Made by a program: the position numbers and the translations under genes. The notes beneath the pieces were generated by a model. It ran no database searches, was not told where the DNA came from, and saw nothing but the letters and a program-made list of their open reading frames with translations. Shown one piece after another: positions 1 through 8,889 of a stretch of 64,000 nt of DNA. Positions within the stretch are counted from its first letter, which is position 1, and every line of letters begins with the position of its first letter. Source of the DNA: Pelagibacterium nitratireducens (GTDB lineage Bacteria; Pseudomonadota; Alphaproteobacteria; Rhizobiales; Devosiaceae); assembly GCF_037044555.1 (NCBI RefSeq), contig NZ_CP146275.1:1096501-1160500 (forward strand), written 5' to 3'.

Positions 1-1143
1 GGCGGCCGCCAGTTTTCCGGCGAGGTCCGGGTGGGCATTGAGCACGCCGAGCCGCTCGTCGTCGGTGGCCATGCGGAACTGGTTGCGCAGGGCAAAATGG
101 ATGCCGAGCGGGCTGTCGTTCGCCGGCCCCAGTTCGGCCTCCCAGGCTCGCTGGGCGATAAAGGGGGAGTGCTCGAATACGCCGCCAAATGTCGCCATGA
201 AGCTCTCGGCATCCATTTGCGAGGGAGCAATTCGGGGCGGTTGGTAGGGGTGGTGATCGGCCCAGTGCCGGGCGATATCGATCCGCCTTGCGACCCAGAT
301 CTTGTCGAACTCCTTGATATAGTCGACGAAGCGCTTGAGCCCTTCAAATCGCCCCGGTTGTCCCACGAGACGGCAGTGCAGCCCGATCGACATCATCTTG
401 GGGCTGCCTTCCTCGCCTTCGCGATAGAGGCAATCAAAGCTGTCCTTCAAGGCCAGAAAAAACTCCTCGCCATTGGCAAAGCCCGAGGCGGTGACAAACC
501 GCATATCGTTATTGGCCAGCGTGTAGGGAATGATAAGCTGCGGTGTGGCGTTGTGAACCCTCCAGTATGGAAGGTCGTCGTCATAGGTATCGGAGACATA
601 GGCAAAGCCGCCTTGTTCTGACACAAGATCGACAGTGTTGACCGAACAACGCCCCGTGTACCAGCCGAGCGGCCGCGTGCCCGTCGCGACGGTGTGCAGC
701 CTTACTGCTTCGGCGATCTGGGCCGCTTCGTCCTGCCGCTCCATGTCCTTGTGCTCGACCCATTTATAGCCATGGGAGGCGATTTCCCAATCGGCGTCGA
801 GCATGGCCTGCACCTGCTGCGGCGCGCGCATCAGCGCGGTGGCAACGCCATAGACCGTAACGGGGAGGTTGTTCTGCGTGAACAGCTTGTGCAGCCGCCA
901 GAAACCGACCCGGGCACCATATTCATACATGGATTCGATGTTCCAGTGCCGCGCACCGGGCCACGGCGCGGCGCCCACCACATCGGCCAGAAAGGCTTCG
1001 GAGGCCTCATCGCCATGCAGGATGTTGTTTTCCCCGCCCTCTTCGTAGTTGAGGACGAACTGGATCGCGATATTGGCGCCGCCGGGCCAATTGGCATGGG
1101 GTGGGTTGGGGCCGTATCCGGCCAGATCGCGGGGATAACGCAT
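1..1143 (-). CDS. puuE: PuuE-type allantoinase fused to OHCU decarboxylase (UraD), C-terminus beyond window
   Basis: Runs off the left edge; 381 codons are visible, with no stop. It starts at ATG 1143 (MRYPRDLAGYG), the usual PuuE N-terminus. Residues 1 to about 305 are the polysaccharide-deacetylase-like allantoinase PuuE, which hydrolyses (S)-allantoin to allantoate; NYEEGGE, the SHGYKW segment and GLHCRL are recognisable. From about residue 315 a second domain begins (SFMATFGGVFEYSPFIA, then NAHPDLAGKL), typical of OHCU decarboxylase, which makes (S)-allantoin. The fusion thus carries two consecutive steps in reverse order along the chain. It is divergent from uraH-xdhABC-puuD-guaD, which supply its substrate. 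The fusion is known from rhizobial-type genomes. The missing C-terminus is a window effect, not a visible truncation. Confidence 0.93.
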   Translation of the reverse strand, partial: MRYPRDLAGYGPNPPHANWPGGANIAIQFVLNYEEGGENNILHGDEASEAFLADVVGAAPWPGARHWNIESMYEYGARVGFWRLHKLFTQNNLPVTVYGVATALMRAPQQVQAMLDADWEIASHGYKWVEHKDMERQDEAAQIAEAVRLHTVATGTRPLGWYTGRCSVNTVDLVSEQGGFAYVSDTYDDDLPYWRVHNATPQLIIPYTLANNDMRFVTASGFANGEEFFLALKDSFDCLYREGEEGSPKMMSIGLHCRLVGQPGRFEGLKRFVDYIKEFDKIWVARRIDIARHWADHHPYQPPRIAPSQMDAESFMATFGGVFEHSPFIAQRAWEAELGPANDSPLGIHFALRNQFRMATDDERLGVLNAHPDLAGKLAAA

Positions 1144-1195
1144 GGCGCACTCCATGACGGGCAGACAAACAGGAGCGTACCTTAGACACAAATTT

Positions 1196-1213
1196 TTGGA
1201 CCATGTGGTAAAA
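1196..1213. promoter_or_regulatory. 18-bp palindromic operator candidate between puuE and uraH
   Basis: TTGGACCA-TG-TGGTAAAA fits the dyad TTnnACCAnnTGGTnnAA. It lies 52 bp upstream of the divergent puuE start and 78 bp upstream of uraH. A similar dyad lies just upstream of the nucleoside importer ATPase gene at 17951. The symmetry and the repeat at two purine promoters are seen; control by a common regulator is inferred. Confidence 0.55.
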
Positions 1214-1291
1214 AATTCTGTGCCCGCCCCCTTTCGCAGGGCAATTTTTGAGTTGATAGTTGGGGAAAATCCAATGGCGCTTGGAGCAGGC

Positions 1292-1648
1292 ATGACCACA
1301 ACCGGACGGCTGACGACCCACGTTCTCGATACCGCGAACGGGACCCCTGCGAAGGGAATGACCATCGATCTTTACAGGGTAAATGGCGAGGCGGCAGTGT
1401 TCGAGCGGTCGGTGGTCACCAATGATGACGGGCGGTGCGACGGGCCTTTGCTGGAGGGGGAATCATTGGCGGAAGGGGCCTACCGGCTGAACTTCCATGT
1501 CGGAGAATATTTCAGCAGAATCAACGGCAAAGCCGTTGAATTTCTCGACGTTGTGGCAGTCGATTTCAGGGTGAGTGACAGCCAGGCGCATTATCATGTG
1601 CCGTTGCTGGTCTCTCCCTTCGGCTATTCGACCTATCGCGGGAGCTGA
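1292..1648 (+). CDS. uraH: 5-hydroxyisourate hydrolase (HIUase, transthyretin-related)
   Basis: Hydrolyses 5-hydroxyisourate, the product of urate oxidation, to OHCU. The 118-residue protein has both family signatures: the N-terminal TTHVLDTANGTPA segment with its active-site histidine, and the C-terminal tetrapeptide YRGS ending the chain. The start at 1292 (MTTTGRL) matches family length and follows GGAG at 1283-1286. An in-frame ATG at 1274 would add six residues, and the frame stays open to 1142, overlapping the puuE start. The stop at 1648 is two bases before xdhA. It is the first gene of the purine oxidation operon and its product feeds the UraD domain of the divergent gene. Confidence 0.95.
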   Translation: MTTTGRLTTHVLDTANGTPAKGMTIDLYRVNGEAAVFERSVVTNDDGRCDGPLLEGESLAEGAYRLNFHVGEYFSRINGKAVEFLDVVAVDFRVSDSQAHYHVPLLVSPFGYSTYRGS

Positions 1649-1650
1649 GC

Positions 1651-3108
1651 TTGGACCCGCGCACCGCTATCTGCTTCTATCTCAACGATAATCTGGTCGA
1701 GCTGGACACGCTTGAGCCGGACCGGACGCTGCTCGATTTCCTGCGATTGGACCGTGTCCTGCGGGGCACCAAGGAAGGCTGCGCTGAGGGAGATTGCGGG
1801 GCCTGTACCGTCATTGTTGGCCGTAAAAGTGGTGGAGTTGTGCGATATTTGCCTGCAAATGCGTGCATAATGCTGGTTTCGATGCTGGATGGTGCGCATG
1901 TGGCGACCGTCGAGCATCTCAAGGGTGCCGATGGCAACTTGCATCCGGTGCAACAGGCCATGGTCGACTACCATGGAAGCCAGTGCGGGTTCTGCACGCC
2001 GGGGTTCGTGATGAGCCTTTACGGGCTGTGGCTGGCCAATCCCAATCCATCCGTTCCCGAGATCGAAAAGGCCCTGCAGGGCAATCTGTGCCGCTGCACG
2101 GGTTATGCCCCCATCGTGCGCGCGGCTCAGGCGGTGTCCAATTATGGCTCGGTGCTCGAAGATGCGCTCAACAAGGAGCGTGAGGCGATCCTTGCGAATT
2201 TGACCGCGCTCGAGGACGGGCGACGGGTGGTGGTCGAGGGAACGCGCGGCAAGACGATCATCCCCGCTGATGTCGATGATCTTGCGGCGGTGCTCGAGGC
2301 GATGCCCGAGGCGACGATCGTTGCTGGCGCGACCGATGTGGGATTGTGGGTCACAAAGTTCATGCGCGAGATCGCCCCGGTTGTGATTATCGGCCACCTG
2401 ATGGGGGAAGTGTCCGTCGAGGACGGACGGATCGTTTTCGGGGCCGGCGTTAGCTACGCCAAGGCGTTCGAGATCATTGCCGTCCATATTCCGCAGATGG
2501 TCGAATTGTTTGACAGGATCGGCGGGGCGCAGGTGCGGGCGATGGGAACCATCGGCGGCAATATCGCCAATGGTTCGCCGATCGGCGATACCCCACCGCC
2601 GCTGATCGCGCTGGGAGCGCAGGTTACGCTCCGCAGGGGCGGTGTTCGGCGGCTGGTGAAACTGGAGGATTTCTTCATCGCCTATGGCAAGCAGGACCGG
2701 GAGAAGGGCGAGTTCGTCGAAAGCGTCTCAGTGCCCTTGCCGGGTGCCGATGAGCTGTTCGGGGTGCATAAGGTCACCAAGCGCCGGGACGAGGATATCA
2801 CAGCGACGCTGGGTGCGTTCCGGGTAAAAGTCGTCGATGGCGTGGTGGCCGGGGCGGTCATCGCCTATGGCGGCATGGCCGCGACGCCGAAGCGGGCAAA
2901 GGAGGTTGAAACTGCGCTGATCGGCAAGGCGTGGACGCTGGAGACGGTCGAGGCGGCGCTGGGTAAATTCGAAGAGGATTTCCAGCCGCTGACCGATTGG
3001 CGGGCCAGCGCCGATTATCGGATGCTGGCGGCAAAAAATCTTCTCAAGCGCTTTTATTTCGAGACCGTCGAAGGGCCGAGCCATATCGTTCGGCACGAGG
3101 TGGCATAG
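1651..3108 (+). CDS. xdhA: Xanthine dehydrogenase small subunit (2Fe-2S / FAD)
   Basis: Electron-transfer subunit of the molybdenum hydroxylase that oxidises hypoxanthine and xanthine to urate. The 485-residue chain begins with a plant-type ferredoxin domain (Cys44, Cys49, Cys52, Cys72), followed by the second [2Fe-2S] domain (QCGFCTPG and NLCRCTGY). The FAD domain follows from about residue 195, with VAGATDVGLW and GGNIANGSPIGD. The start is TTG 1651, preceded by GGAG at 1641-1644 inside the end of uraH. The stop TAG shares one base with the GTG of xdhB, so the two are probably translationally coupled. The length is normal for bacterial XdhA. Confidence 0.96.
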   Translation: MDPRTAICFYLNDNLVELDTLEPDRTLLDFLRLDRVLRGTKEGCAEGDCGACTVIVGRKSGGVVRYLPANACIMLVSMLDGAHVATVEHLKGADGNLHPVQQAMVDYHGSQCGFCTPGFVMSLYGLWLANPNPSVPEIEKALQGNLCRCTGYAPIVRAAQAVSNYGSVLEDALNKEREAILANLTALEDGRRVVVEGTRGKTIIPADVDDLAAVLEAMPEATIVAGATDVGLWVTKFMREIAPVVIIGHLMGEVSVEDGRIVFGAGVSYAKAFEIIAVHIPQMVELFDRIGGAQVRAMGTIGGNIANGSPIGDTPPPLIALGAQVTLRRGGVRRLVKLEDFFIAYGKQDREKGEFVESVSVPLPGADELFGVHKVTKRRDEDITATLGAFRVKVVDGVVAGAVIAYGGMAATPKRAKEVETALIGKAWTLETVEAALGKFEEDFQPLTDWRASADYRMLAAKNLLKRFYFETVEGPSHIVRHEVA

Positions 3109-5444
3109 TGACAGCGCTCGACACCAAAGCCACGATAAGCGGCGGGGTGCATGTGCCGCAAAAGCACGATTCCGGGCACAAGCATGTATCGGGAAGGGCC
3201 GAATATATCGATGACATGCTTGAACCCGCCGGCACGCTGCATGCCTATCTGGGTCTTTCCACCAACGCGCATGGGGAAATTCAGTCGCTGGCGCTCGAAG
3301 CGGTACGGCAGGCGCCCGGCGTGGTCGGGGTGCTGACAGCCGCGGACGTGCCCGGGCATAACGACATTTCCCAGCCCGGCAAGCATGACGAGCCGATCTT
3401 TGCCGAAACGCGGGTCGAATTTTTCGGACAGCCACTGTTTGCAGTGGTCGCAACGACGCGCGAAGCGGCGCGGCGGGCGGCCAGGCTTGCGCAGGTGAGC
3501 TACACCGAATTGCCCTTCGCGCTCGATGTCGGCGCGGCGCGCGAGGCAGGGGGAGCGCTGGTGACTCCGGGCATGACGCTTGAACGGGGCAATGTGGCGG
3601 CGGGCATGGTGGCTGCCAAAAACCGGGTTAAAGGCACCATGGAAATGGGCGGACAGGACCATTTCTATCTCGAAGGCCATATCGCCATGGCGATACCCGG
3701 CGAGGATGACGAGGTGACCGTTCATTCCTCCACCCAGCATCCGAGCGAAGTCCAGCACATGGTGGGCCACGCACTGGGCGTGCCATCCAACGCCGTCAAT
3801 GTCGTGGTCCGGCGCATGGGCGGCGGGTTTGGTGGCAAGGAAACCCAGAGCAATCTTTTTGCGGCGGTTGCTGCCATCGCGGCCAAGAAATTCAATCGCG
3901 CCGTCAAGATCAGGCCCGACCGGGACGACGACATGATCGCCACCGGCAAACGGCATGATTTTGTTGTCGATTATGAAGTCGGCTATGACGATGAGGGCCG
4001 GATCGAAGCGGTCGATGCGGTGTTTGCCGCACGGTGCGGGTTCTCGGCCGATCTTTCGGGGCCGGTGACCGACCGGGCCCTGTTTCATGCCGACAACGCC
4101 TATTTCTACCCCAATGTGCGGCTCAAATCCGAACCGCTCAAGACCAACACGGTTTCCAACACTGCGTTCCGCGGGTTCGGCGGGCCGCAAGGCATGGTGG
4201 GCTGCGAGCGCTGGATCGAGGACATCGCCTACGCGCTGGGCAAGGACCCGCTCGATATCCGCAGGGCCAATTTTTATGGCGAAACCGACCGCAATCTCAC
4301 GCCCTATCATCAGACCGTAACCGACAACATCATCGGACGGGTGGTGGATGAGCTCGAGGCGAGTTCGCACTATCGCCGGCGGCGCGAGGAGATCATTGCG
4401 TTCAACAAGACGTCCAGGGTTCTCAAGCGCGGCATAGCGCTGACGCCGGTCAAGTTCGGGATCAGTTTTACCATGACGGCCTTCAACCAGGCCGGGGCGC
4501 TGGTCCATGTCTATCGCGACGGGTCGGTCCATCTCAACCATGGCGGCACCGAGATGGGGCAGGGGCTTTACGTCAAGGTGGCGCAGGTTCTGGCCGATTG
4601 CTTCCAGATCGATCTCGACAAGGTCAAGATTACGGCCACGACGACGGGGAAGGTGCCTAATACATCGGCCACTGCGGCTTCCTCTGGATCGGACCTTAAC
4701 GGCATGGCCGCTGCCAATGCCGCCGAGCAGATCAAGGACCGGCTGGTCCGGTTCGCGATGGACAAGTTCAACGTGCCCGAGGACGCCATCAGCTTCGAGC
4801 CCAATTGCGTGATGGTGGGCAACCAGCGCTATGACTGGGCCGATTTCATCGATCAGGCCCATCTGGCCCGCGTGCAGCTTTCGGCGGCAGGGTTTTATAA
4901 GACGCCCGACATTCACTGGGACCGGGCGGCAGGCAAAGGCCAGCCGTTCTTCTATTTCGCTTATGGTGCTGCGTGTTCGGAGGTGGTGGTCGACAGCCTC
5001 ACCGGCGAATATATGGTCGAGCGCGTCGATGTGCTCCACGATGTGGGCAAATCGCTCAATCCGGCGATTGATATCGGGCAGATCGAGGGCGGGTTCATCC
5101 AGGGCATGGGGTGGCTGACCACCGAGGAATTGTGGTGGGACGACAAGGGGCAATTGCGCACACACGCGCCTTCAACCTACAAGATTCCCGTGGTGTCCGA
5201 CGTCCCCAGGATATTCGACGTGAAGCTGGCCGAGTGGTCGGCCAACAGTGCCCCGACCATCCGCCGCTCCAAGGCGGTGGGCGAGCCGCCTTTCATGCTG
5301 GCGCTCTCGGTGTTCGAAGCGCTCTCGATGGCGGCGGCAAGCGTTGCCGACTACAAGATCGCCCCGCGCATGGATGCACCGGCCACGCCCGAACGGGTGC
5401 TGATGACCATCGAGCGAATAAAGCGCGAGGCGGCAGGGCGGTGA
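3108..5444 (+). CDS. xdhB: Xanthine dehydrogenase molybdopterin-binding subunit
   Basis: Catalytic subunit of xanthine dehydrogenase, carrying the molybdenum cofactor. The start is GTG 3108 (VTALDTKATISGG), overlapping the xdhA stop by one base; the resulting 778 residues are typical. GGFGGKE, FRGFGGPQG and the C-terminal VGEPPF are visible; the glutamate in VGEPP corresponds to the catalytic base of the family. The frame is open upstream to 2997, but that part lies inside xdhA and does not resemble the family. The stop overlaps xdhC by four bases. It should act as an (alpha-beta)2 cytoplasmic enzyme with XdhA. Confidence 0.96.
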   Translation: MTALDTKATISGGVHVPQKHDSGHKHVSGRAEYIDDMLEPAGTLHAYLGLSTNAHGEIQSLALEAVRQAPGVVGVLTAADVPGHNDISQPGKHDEPIFAETRVEFFGQPLFAVVATTREAARRAARLAQVSYTELPFALDVGAAREAGGALVTPGMTLERGNVAAGMVAAKNRVKGTMEMGGQDHFYLEGHIAMAIPGEDDEVTVHSSTQHPSEVQHMVGHALGVPSNAVNVVVRRMGGGFGGKETQSNLFAAVAAIAAKKFNRAVKIRPDRDDDMIATGKRHDFVVDYEVGYDDEGRIEAVDAVFAARCGFSADLSGPVTDRALFHADNAYFYPNVRLKSEPLKTNTVSNTAFRGFGGPQGMVGCERWIEDIAYALGKDPLDIRRANFYGETDRNLTPYHQTVTDNIIGRVVDELEASSHYRRRREEIIAFNKTSRVLKRGIALTPVKFGISFTMTAFNQAGALVHVYRDGSVHLNHGGTEMGQGLYVKVAQVLADCFQIDLDKVKITATTTGKVPNTSATAASSGSDLNGMAAANAAEQIKDRLVRFAMDKFNVPEDAISFEPNCVMVGNQRYDWADFIDQAHLARVQLSAAGFYKTPDIHWDRAAGKGQPFFYFAYGAACSEVVVDSLTGEYMVERVDVLHDVGKSLNPAIDIGQIEGGFIQGMGWLTTEELWWDDKGQLRTHAPSTYKIPVVSDVPRIFDVKLAEWSANSAPTIRRSKAVGEPPFMLALSVFEALSMAAASVADYKIAPRMDAPATPERVLMTIERIKREAAGR

Positions 5445-6244
5445 GCGTAACGCCGCAACAATTGCGCGATTTCCTCGACCGCCACAGGCAGGCCGTTCTG
5501 GTCGAAGTGACAGAAGCAAAGGGCTCAACGCCGCGCGAGGCGGGGGCGTGGATGGTGGTTTCGTCCGAGAACGAAATCGGCACCATCGGCGGTGGTCAAC
5601 TCGAATTTCTGGCTATCGCGAGGGCACGCGAGGCGCTGACTTCAGGGGAAGCCGCAGCGGCCCTCGATATCCCGCTCGGGCCCGAGATCGGGCAATGCTG
5701 TGGCGGTCGCGTGGCCATCGGCATGCGGGCGGTCGATGCCGATGTTGCTCAGGATGTGCGGGTGCGGGCCGAACGGGCCTATATGGCGCGGCCCCATGTC
5801 TATGTGTTCGGGGCCGGACATGTGGGCAATGCGCTGGGACAGGCACTGTCGCTTCTGCCGTTGCGTACGCTGGTTGTGGACAATCGTGCAGCCGAAATTG
5901 CCAAGGTGCCGCACGGGGTGGAAGCGCGGCACGTTCCAGTGGCCGAAGCGCTAGTGCGCGAGGCGCCGAAGGGCTCGTGCTTTGTGGTTCTCACCCACGA
6001 TCATGGGCTCGATTTTCTGGTCGCTTCGGAAGCGCTGATGCGTGGGGATGCGGCATATGTGGGGATGATCGGCTCGAAAACCAAAAAGGCCACCTTCAAA
6101 AGCTGGCTTTCGGACATGGGGCTGGATACGGAAATGGTCGAAAGGCTTGCTATGCCGATCGGCGGGGCCGATGTTCATGACAAGCGACCCGAGGTGATCG
6201 CGGCGCTTACGGCGGCAGAGATTTTACGGGCGCTGGCCGGATAA
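5441..6244 (+). CDS. xdhC: Xanthine dehydrogenase accessory protein XdhC (Moco insertion)
   Basis: XdhC binds molybdenum cofactor, promotes its sulfuration and delivers it to XdhB. The 267-residue protein starts at GTG 5441 within a GTGA overlap with the xdhB stop. It shows the family segments EAKGSTPREAGA, GTIGGGQLE, GQCCGGRV, a Rossmann-type VFGAGHVGNAL near residue 130, YVGMIGSKTK, and a C-terminal GGADVHDKRPEVIA that closely matches the family ending. Its position directly after xdhAB is the standard arrangement. A 26-base gap follows before puuD. Confidence 0.95.
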   Translation: MSVTPQQLRDFLDRHRQAVLVEVTEAKGSTPREAGAWMVVSSENEIGTIGGGQLEFLAIARAREALTSGEAAAALDIPLGPEIGQCCGGRVAIGMRAVDADVAQDVRVRAERAYMARPHVYVFGAGHVGNALGQALSLLPLRTLVVDNRAAEIAKVPHGVEARHVPVAEALVREAPKGSCFVVLTHDHGLDFLVASEALMRGDAAYVGMIGSKTKKATFKSWLSDMGLDTEMVERLAMPIGGADVHDKRPEVIAALTAAEILRALAG

Positions 6245-6270
6245 GGTTTAGAGTTGGGGCAAAACGATAA

Positions 6271-7500
6271 ATGACTGATTTCACGCTGTTTTGGGAATGG
6301 ATGGCGTTTGCCGTGCGCTGGAGCCATGTGATCGTGGGGATCGCGTGGATCGGTTCGTCGTTTTATTTCATCGCGCTCGATCTTGGGCTGCGCAAGCATG
6401 CCGGTCTGCCCGCGGGCGTGCAGGGTGAGGAGTGGCAGGTGCATGGGGGCGGGTTCTACCATATCAACAAATATATGGTGGCGCCGCCAAACCTGCCCGA
6501 GCACCTGATCTGGTTCAAATGGGAGAGCTATTCGACCTGGCTGACCGGGTTCGCGATGCTGATCATCGTCTATTACGCGGGTGCCGACCTGTTTTTGATC
6601 GACCGCACGGTTCTCGATGTCGATGCGCCGGTGGCGATCGCCATTTCGCTGGCCTCGCTTGCTCTAGGCTGGGTGCTTTACGATCTGTTGTGCAAATCGG
6701 TTCTGGGCAAGAGTCAGAACGGGCTGATGATCATCCTGTTCTTGATCCTGCTGGCCATGTCGTGGGGCTATATGCAGGTGTTTACCGGTCGCGCCGCCTT
6801 CCTGCATATGGGCGCGTTCACGGCGACGATCATGTCGGCGAATGTCTTTTTCATCATCATTCCAAATCAAAAGAAAATCGTCGCTTCGATGAAGGCGGGC
6901 GAGGCGCCCGATCCGGCACTTGGGGCACAGAGCAAGCAGCGCAGCGTGCACAACAATTACCTGACGCTGCCGGTGTTGTTCTTCATGCTCTCGAACCACT
7001 ATCCACTGGCGTTCGCCACAGAATACAGCTGGGCGATTGCCGGGCTGATCTTTCTGATCGGGGTGGTGATCCGGCATTTCTTTAACACCATGCATGCGAC
7101 CGGACGGCGCGAATATTGGACGTTCGCGCTGGCGCTTGTTCTATTTATCGGGATTATCTGGCTTTCGAGCTATCCCAGGGGGCAGGCGGAAGCCGGGAGC
7201 GTGAGCCAGACATCGCAAGCGTTCATGGATGATGCTCATTTTCAGCAGGCATCCCAGATCGTGCTTGGCCGCTGCTCGATGTGCCACGCGACCGAGCCAG
7301 CCTATGAGGGCGTGCATATGGCGCCCAAGGATGTACGGCTCGATACGCCTGAACTGATCGCCCAACACGCGCGGGAAATCTACATCCAGTCTGCCCGCAG
7401 CCACGCCATGCCGCCGGGAAACGTGTCGTTCATGACCGATGAGGAGCGGCAGATGCTGTCCGTCTGGTACCAGTCGGTGACCGGGGAGCGGAGCCTGTGA
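6271..7500 (+). CDS. puuD: Membrane urate oxidase with C-terminal cytochrome c domain (PuuD)
   Basis: PuuD is the integral-membrane urate hydroxylase that oxidises urate to 5-hydroxyisourate and passes electrons to its own cytochrome c domain, unlike oxygen-dependent uricase. The 409-residue chain has about eight hydrophobic segments (first at residues 11-28, last ending near 310) with conserved HVIVGIAWIG and GGGFYHINKY. The C-terminal domain carries heme-c motif CSMCH (Cys335, Cys338, His339) and a later methionine-containing AMPPGN. The gene sits between xdhC and guaD and overlaps guaD by four bases. Electrons would be expected to leave through the respiratory chain, linking purine breakdown to respiration. 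Confidence 0.94.
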   Translation: MTDFTLFWEWMAFAVRWSHVIVGIAWIGSSFYFIALDLGLRKHAGLPAGVQGEEWQVHGGGFYHINKYMVAPPNLPEHLIWFKWESYSTWLTGFAMLIIVYYAGADLFLIDRTVLDVDAPVAIAISLASLALGWVLYDLLCKSVLGKSQNGLMIILFLILLAMSWGYMQVFTGRAAFLHMGAFTATIMSANVFFIIIPNQKKIVASMKAGEAPDPALGAQSKQRSVHNNYLTLPVLFFMLSNHYPLAFATEYSWAIAGLIFLIGVVIRHFFNTMHATGRREYWTFALALVLFIGIIWLSSYPRGQAEAGSVSQTSQAFMDDAHFQQASQIVLGRCSMCHATEPAYEGVHMAPKDVRLDTPELIAQHAREIYIQSARSHAMPPGNVSFMTDEERQMLSVWYQSVTGERSL

Positions 7501-8801
7501 CCGCAAAGATTCTGCGCGGTCGCGTATTGAGCTTCATTTCCGAGCCATCGGGGCCGGACGATCACGACAGCTACCGCTATATCGAGGATGGGGCGGTGGT
7601 TGTCGATCAGGGCCGGATCGTCTCGACGGGCGAGTACAATGATGGGCTCAAGCTCGTCGCGCCCAAGGCAGAGGTGATCGACCATCGGCCCGGGCTGATC
7701 CTGCCGGGGTTTATCGACACCCATATCCATTATCCGCAGATGCAGGTCATCGGGTCTTATGCCAAGGACCTCTTGGAATGGCTCAACACCTATACATTCG
7801 TTGAGGAACAGCGCTTTGCCGATTCCGAGCATGCGGCGCGGATCGCCTCGCTGTTCTGTGACGAACTGGTGCGGTATGGGACGACGACGGCGGCGGTCTA
7901 TTGCTCGGTGCATCCGCAATCGGTGGATGCGTTTTTCACCGAGGCGGAAAAGCGCGGCATGCGAATGGTCGCCGGCAAGGTGATGATGGACTGCAATGCG
8001 CCCCAAGGGCTGCTCGATACGCCGCAGCGGGGGTATGACGAAAGCAAGGCATTGCTGGAGAAATGGGATGGCGTCGGGCGGCTGCATTACGCGATCACGC
8101 CGCGGTTCGCACTGACCTCCACCCATGCGCAGATGGAGATGACCCAGGATCTGGTGCGCGAATTTTCCGATGCCTATGTCCAGACGCATGTGAACGAGAG
8201 CCTGGGCGAGATCGAATTTGTCAGGGAGCTGTTTCCCAATTTGCCGGACTACGTCGGGGTTTATGAGCATTACGGCCTTCTCGGGCCCAAGACATTGCTC
8301 GGCCATTGCATTCACATGACCGATCGGGAAATCGAAGCGCTTTCGGAGACCGGATCGGTGGCGGTGTTCTGCCCGACATCGAATTTGTTCATCGGGTCGG
8401 GGCTGTTCGACCGCGAGCGGCTGATGGAATCCAATGTGCGGATCGGGGTGGCGACCGATGTGGGCGGTGGGACATCCTATTCCATGCTGCGCACGCTCGA
8501 CGAAGGTTACAAGGTGCTGCAATTGCGCGGCCAGCGCCTCTCGCCGCTCGAGAGCTTTTTCATGATGACGCTGGGTAATGCGCGGGCCTTATCGCTTGAG
8601 CATACCATCGGTACGCTGGAGCCAGGGAGCGATGCCGATATCGTGGTGCTCGACGCCCGAGCCCTGCCCCATATGACGCTCAAGATGGAGCAGGTGGAAA
8701 GCCTGTCCGAGGAGCTGTTTTTGCTCCAGACATGCGGGGATGACCGGGTGATTGCCGAGACCTATGTGGCGGGCGAGGCCGCCAAGGCGAGATTGCGCTG
8801 A
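7497..8801 (+). CDS. guaD: Guanine deaminase
   Basis: Converts guanine to xanthine, the substrate of XdhAB. The 434-residue protein is a zinc amidohydrolase with the metal-binding HIHYPQ (HxH) near residue 80, the conserved [14 protein letters not shown] segment characteristic of guanine deaminases, QTHVNE, LGHCIHM and ATDVGGGTS. It starts at GTG 7497 in a GTGA overlap with puuD, with GGAG just upstream. It is the last gene of the uraH-xdhABC-puuD-guaD run; the 88-base gap to glcB holds a palindrome that may be a separate control site. Confidence 0.95.
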   Translation: MTAKILRGRVLSFISEPSGPDDHDSYRYIEDGAVVVDQGRIVSTGEYNDGLKLVAPKAEVIDHRPGLILPGFIDTHIHYPQMQVIGSYAKDLLEWLNTYTFVEEQRFADSEHAARIASLFCDELVRYGTTTAAVYCSVHPQSVDAFFTEAEKRGMRMVAGKVMMDCNAPQGLLDTPQRGYDESKALLEKWDGVGRLHYAITPRFALTSTHAQMEMTQDLVREFSDAYVQTHVNESLGEIEFVRELFPNLPDYVGVYEHYGLLGPKTLLGHCIHMTDREIEALSETGSVAVFCPTSNLFIGSGLFDRERLMESNVRIGVATDVGGGTSYSMLRTLDEGYKVLQLRGQRLSPLESFFMMTLGNARALSLEHTIGTLEPGSDADIVVLDARALPHMTLKMEQVESLSEELFLLQTCGDDRVIAETYVAGEAAKARLR

Positions 8802-8802
8802 T

Positions 8803-8830
8803 TTCCACATCGTGGAAGGGTTTTCCACGA
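8803..8830. promoter_or_regulatory. Inverted repeat TTCCAC-atc-GTGGAA plus a third half-site upstream of glcB
   Basis: Directly after the guaD stop there is a perfect 6-bp dyad with a 3-base spacer (8803-8817), followed by a third TTCCACGA half at 8823-8830. The arms are too short and lack a T-run for a good terminator. The triple half-site before glcB (start 8890) looks more like a regulator-binding site. Function is inferred. Confidence 0.35.
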
Positions 8831-8889
8831 CTGCTTGGCGAAACGGGGCGCGTCCGGTACCCGATCAGGAAACGATGAGGAGAGAGCCG

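Noticed and set aside
3054..5165. 703-codon open frame antisense to xdhB
   Set aside because: High GC makes long antisense frames common; xdhB is certain, and the antisense product has no family likeness.
7380..8522. 380-codon minus-strand frame over puuD and guaD
   Set aside because: Both underlying genes are certain, and the antisense product is unlike any known protein.
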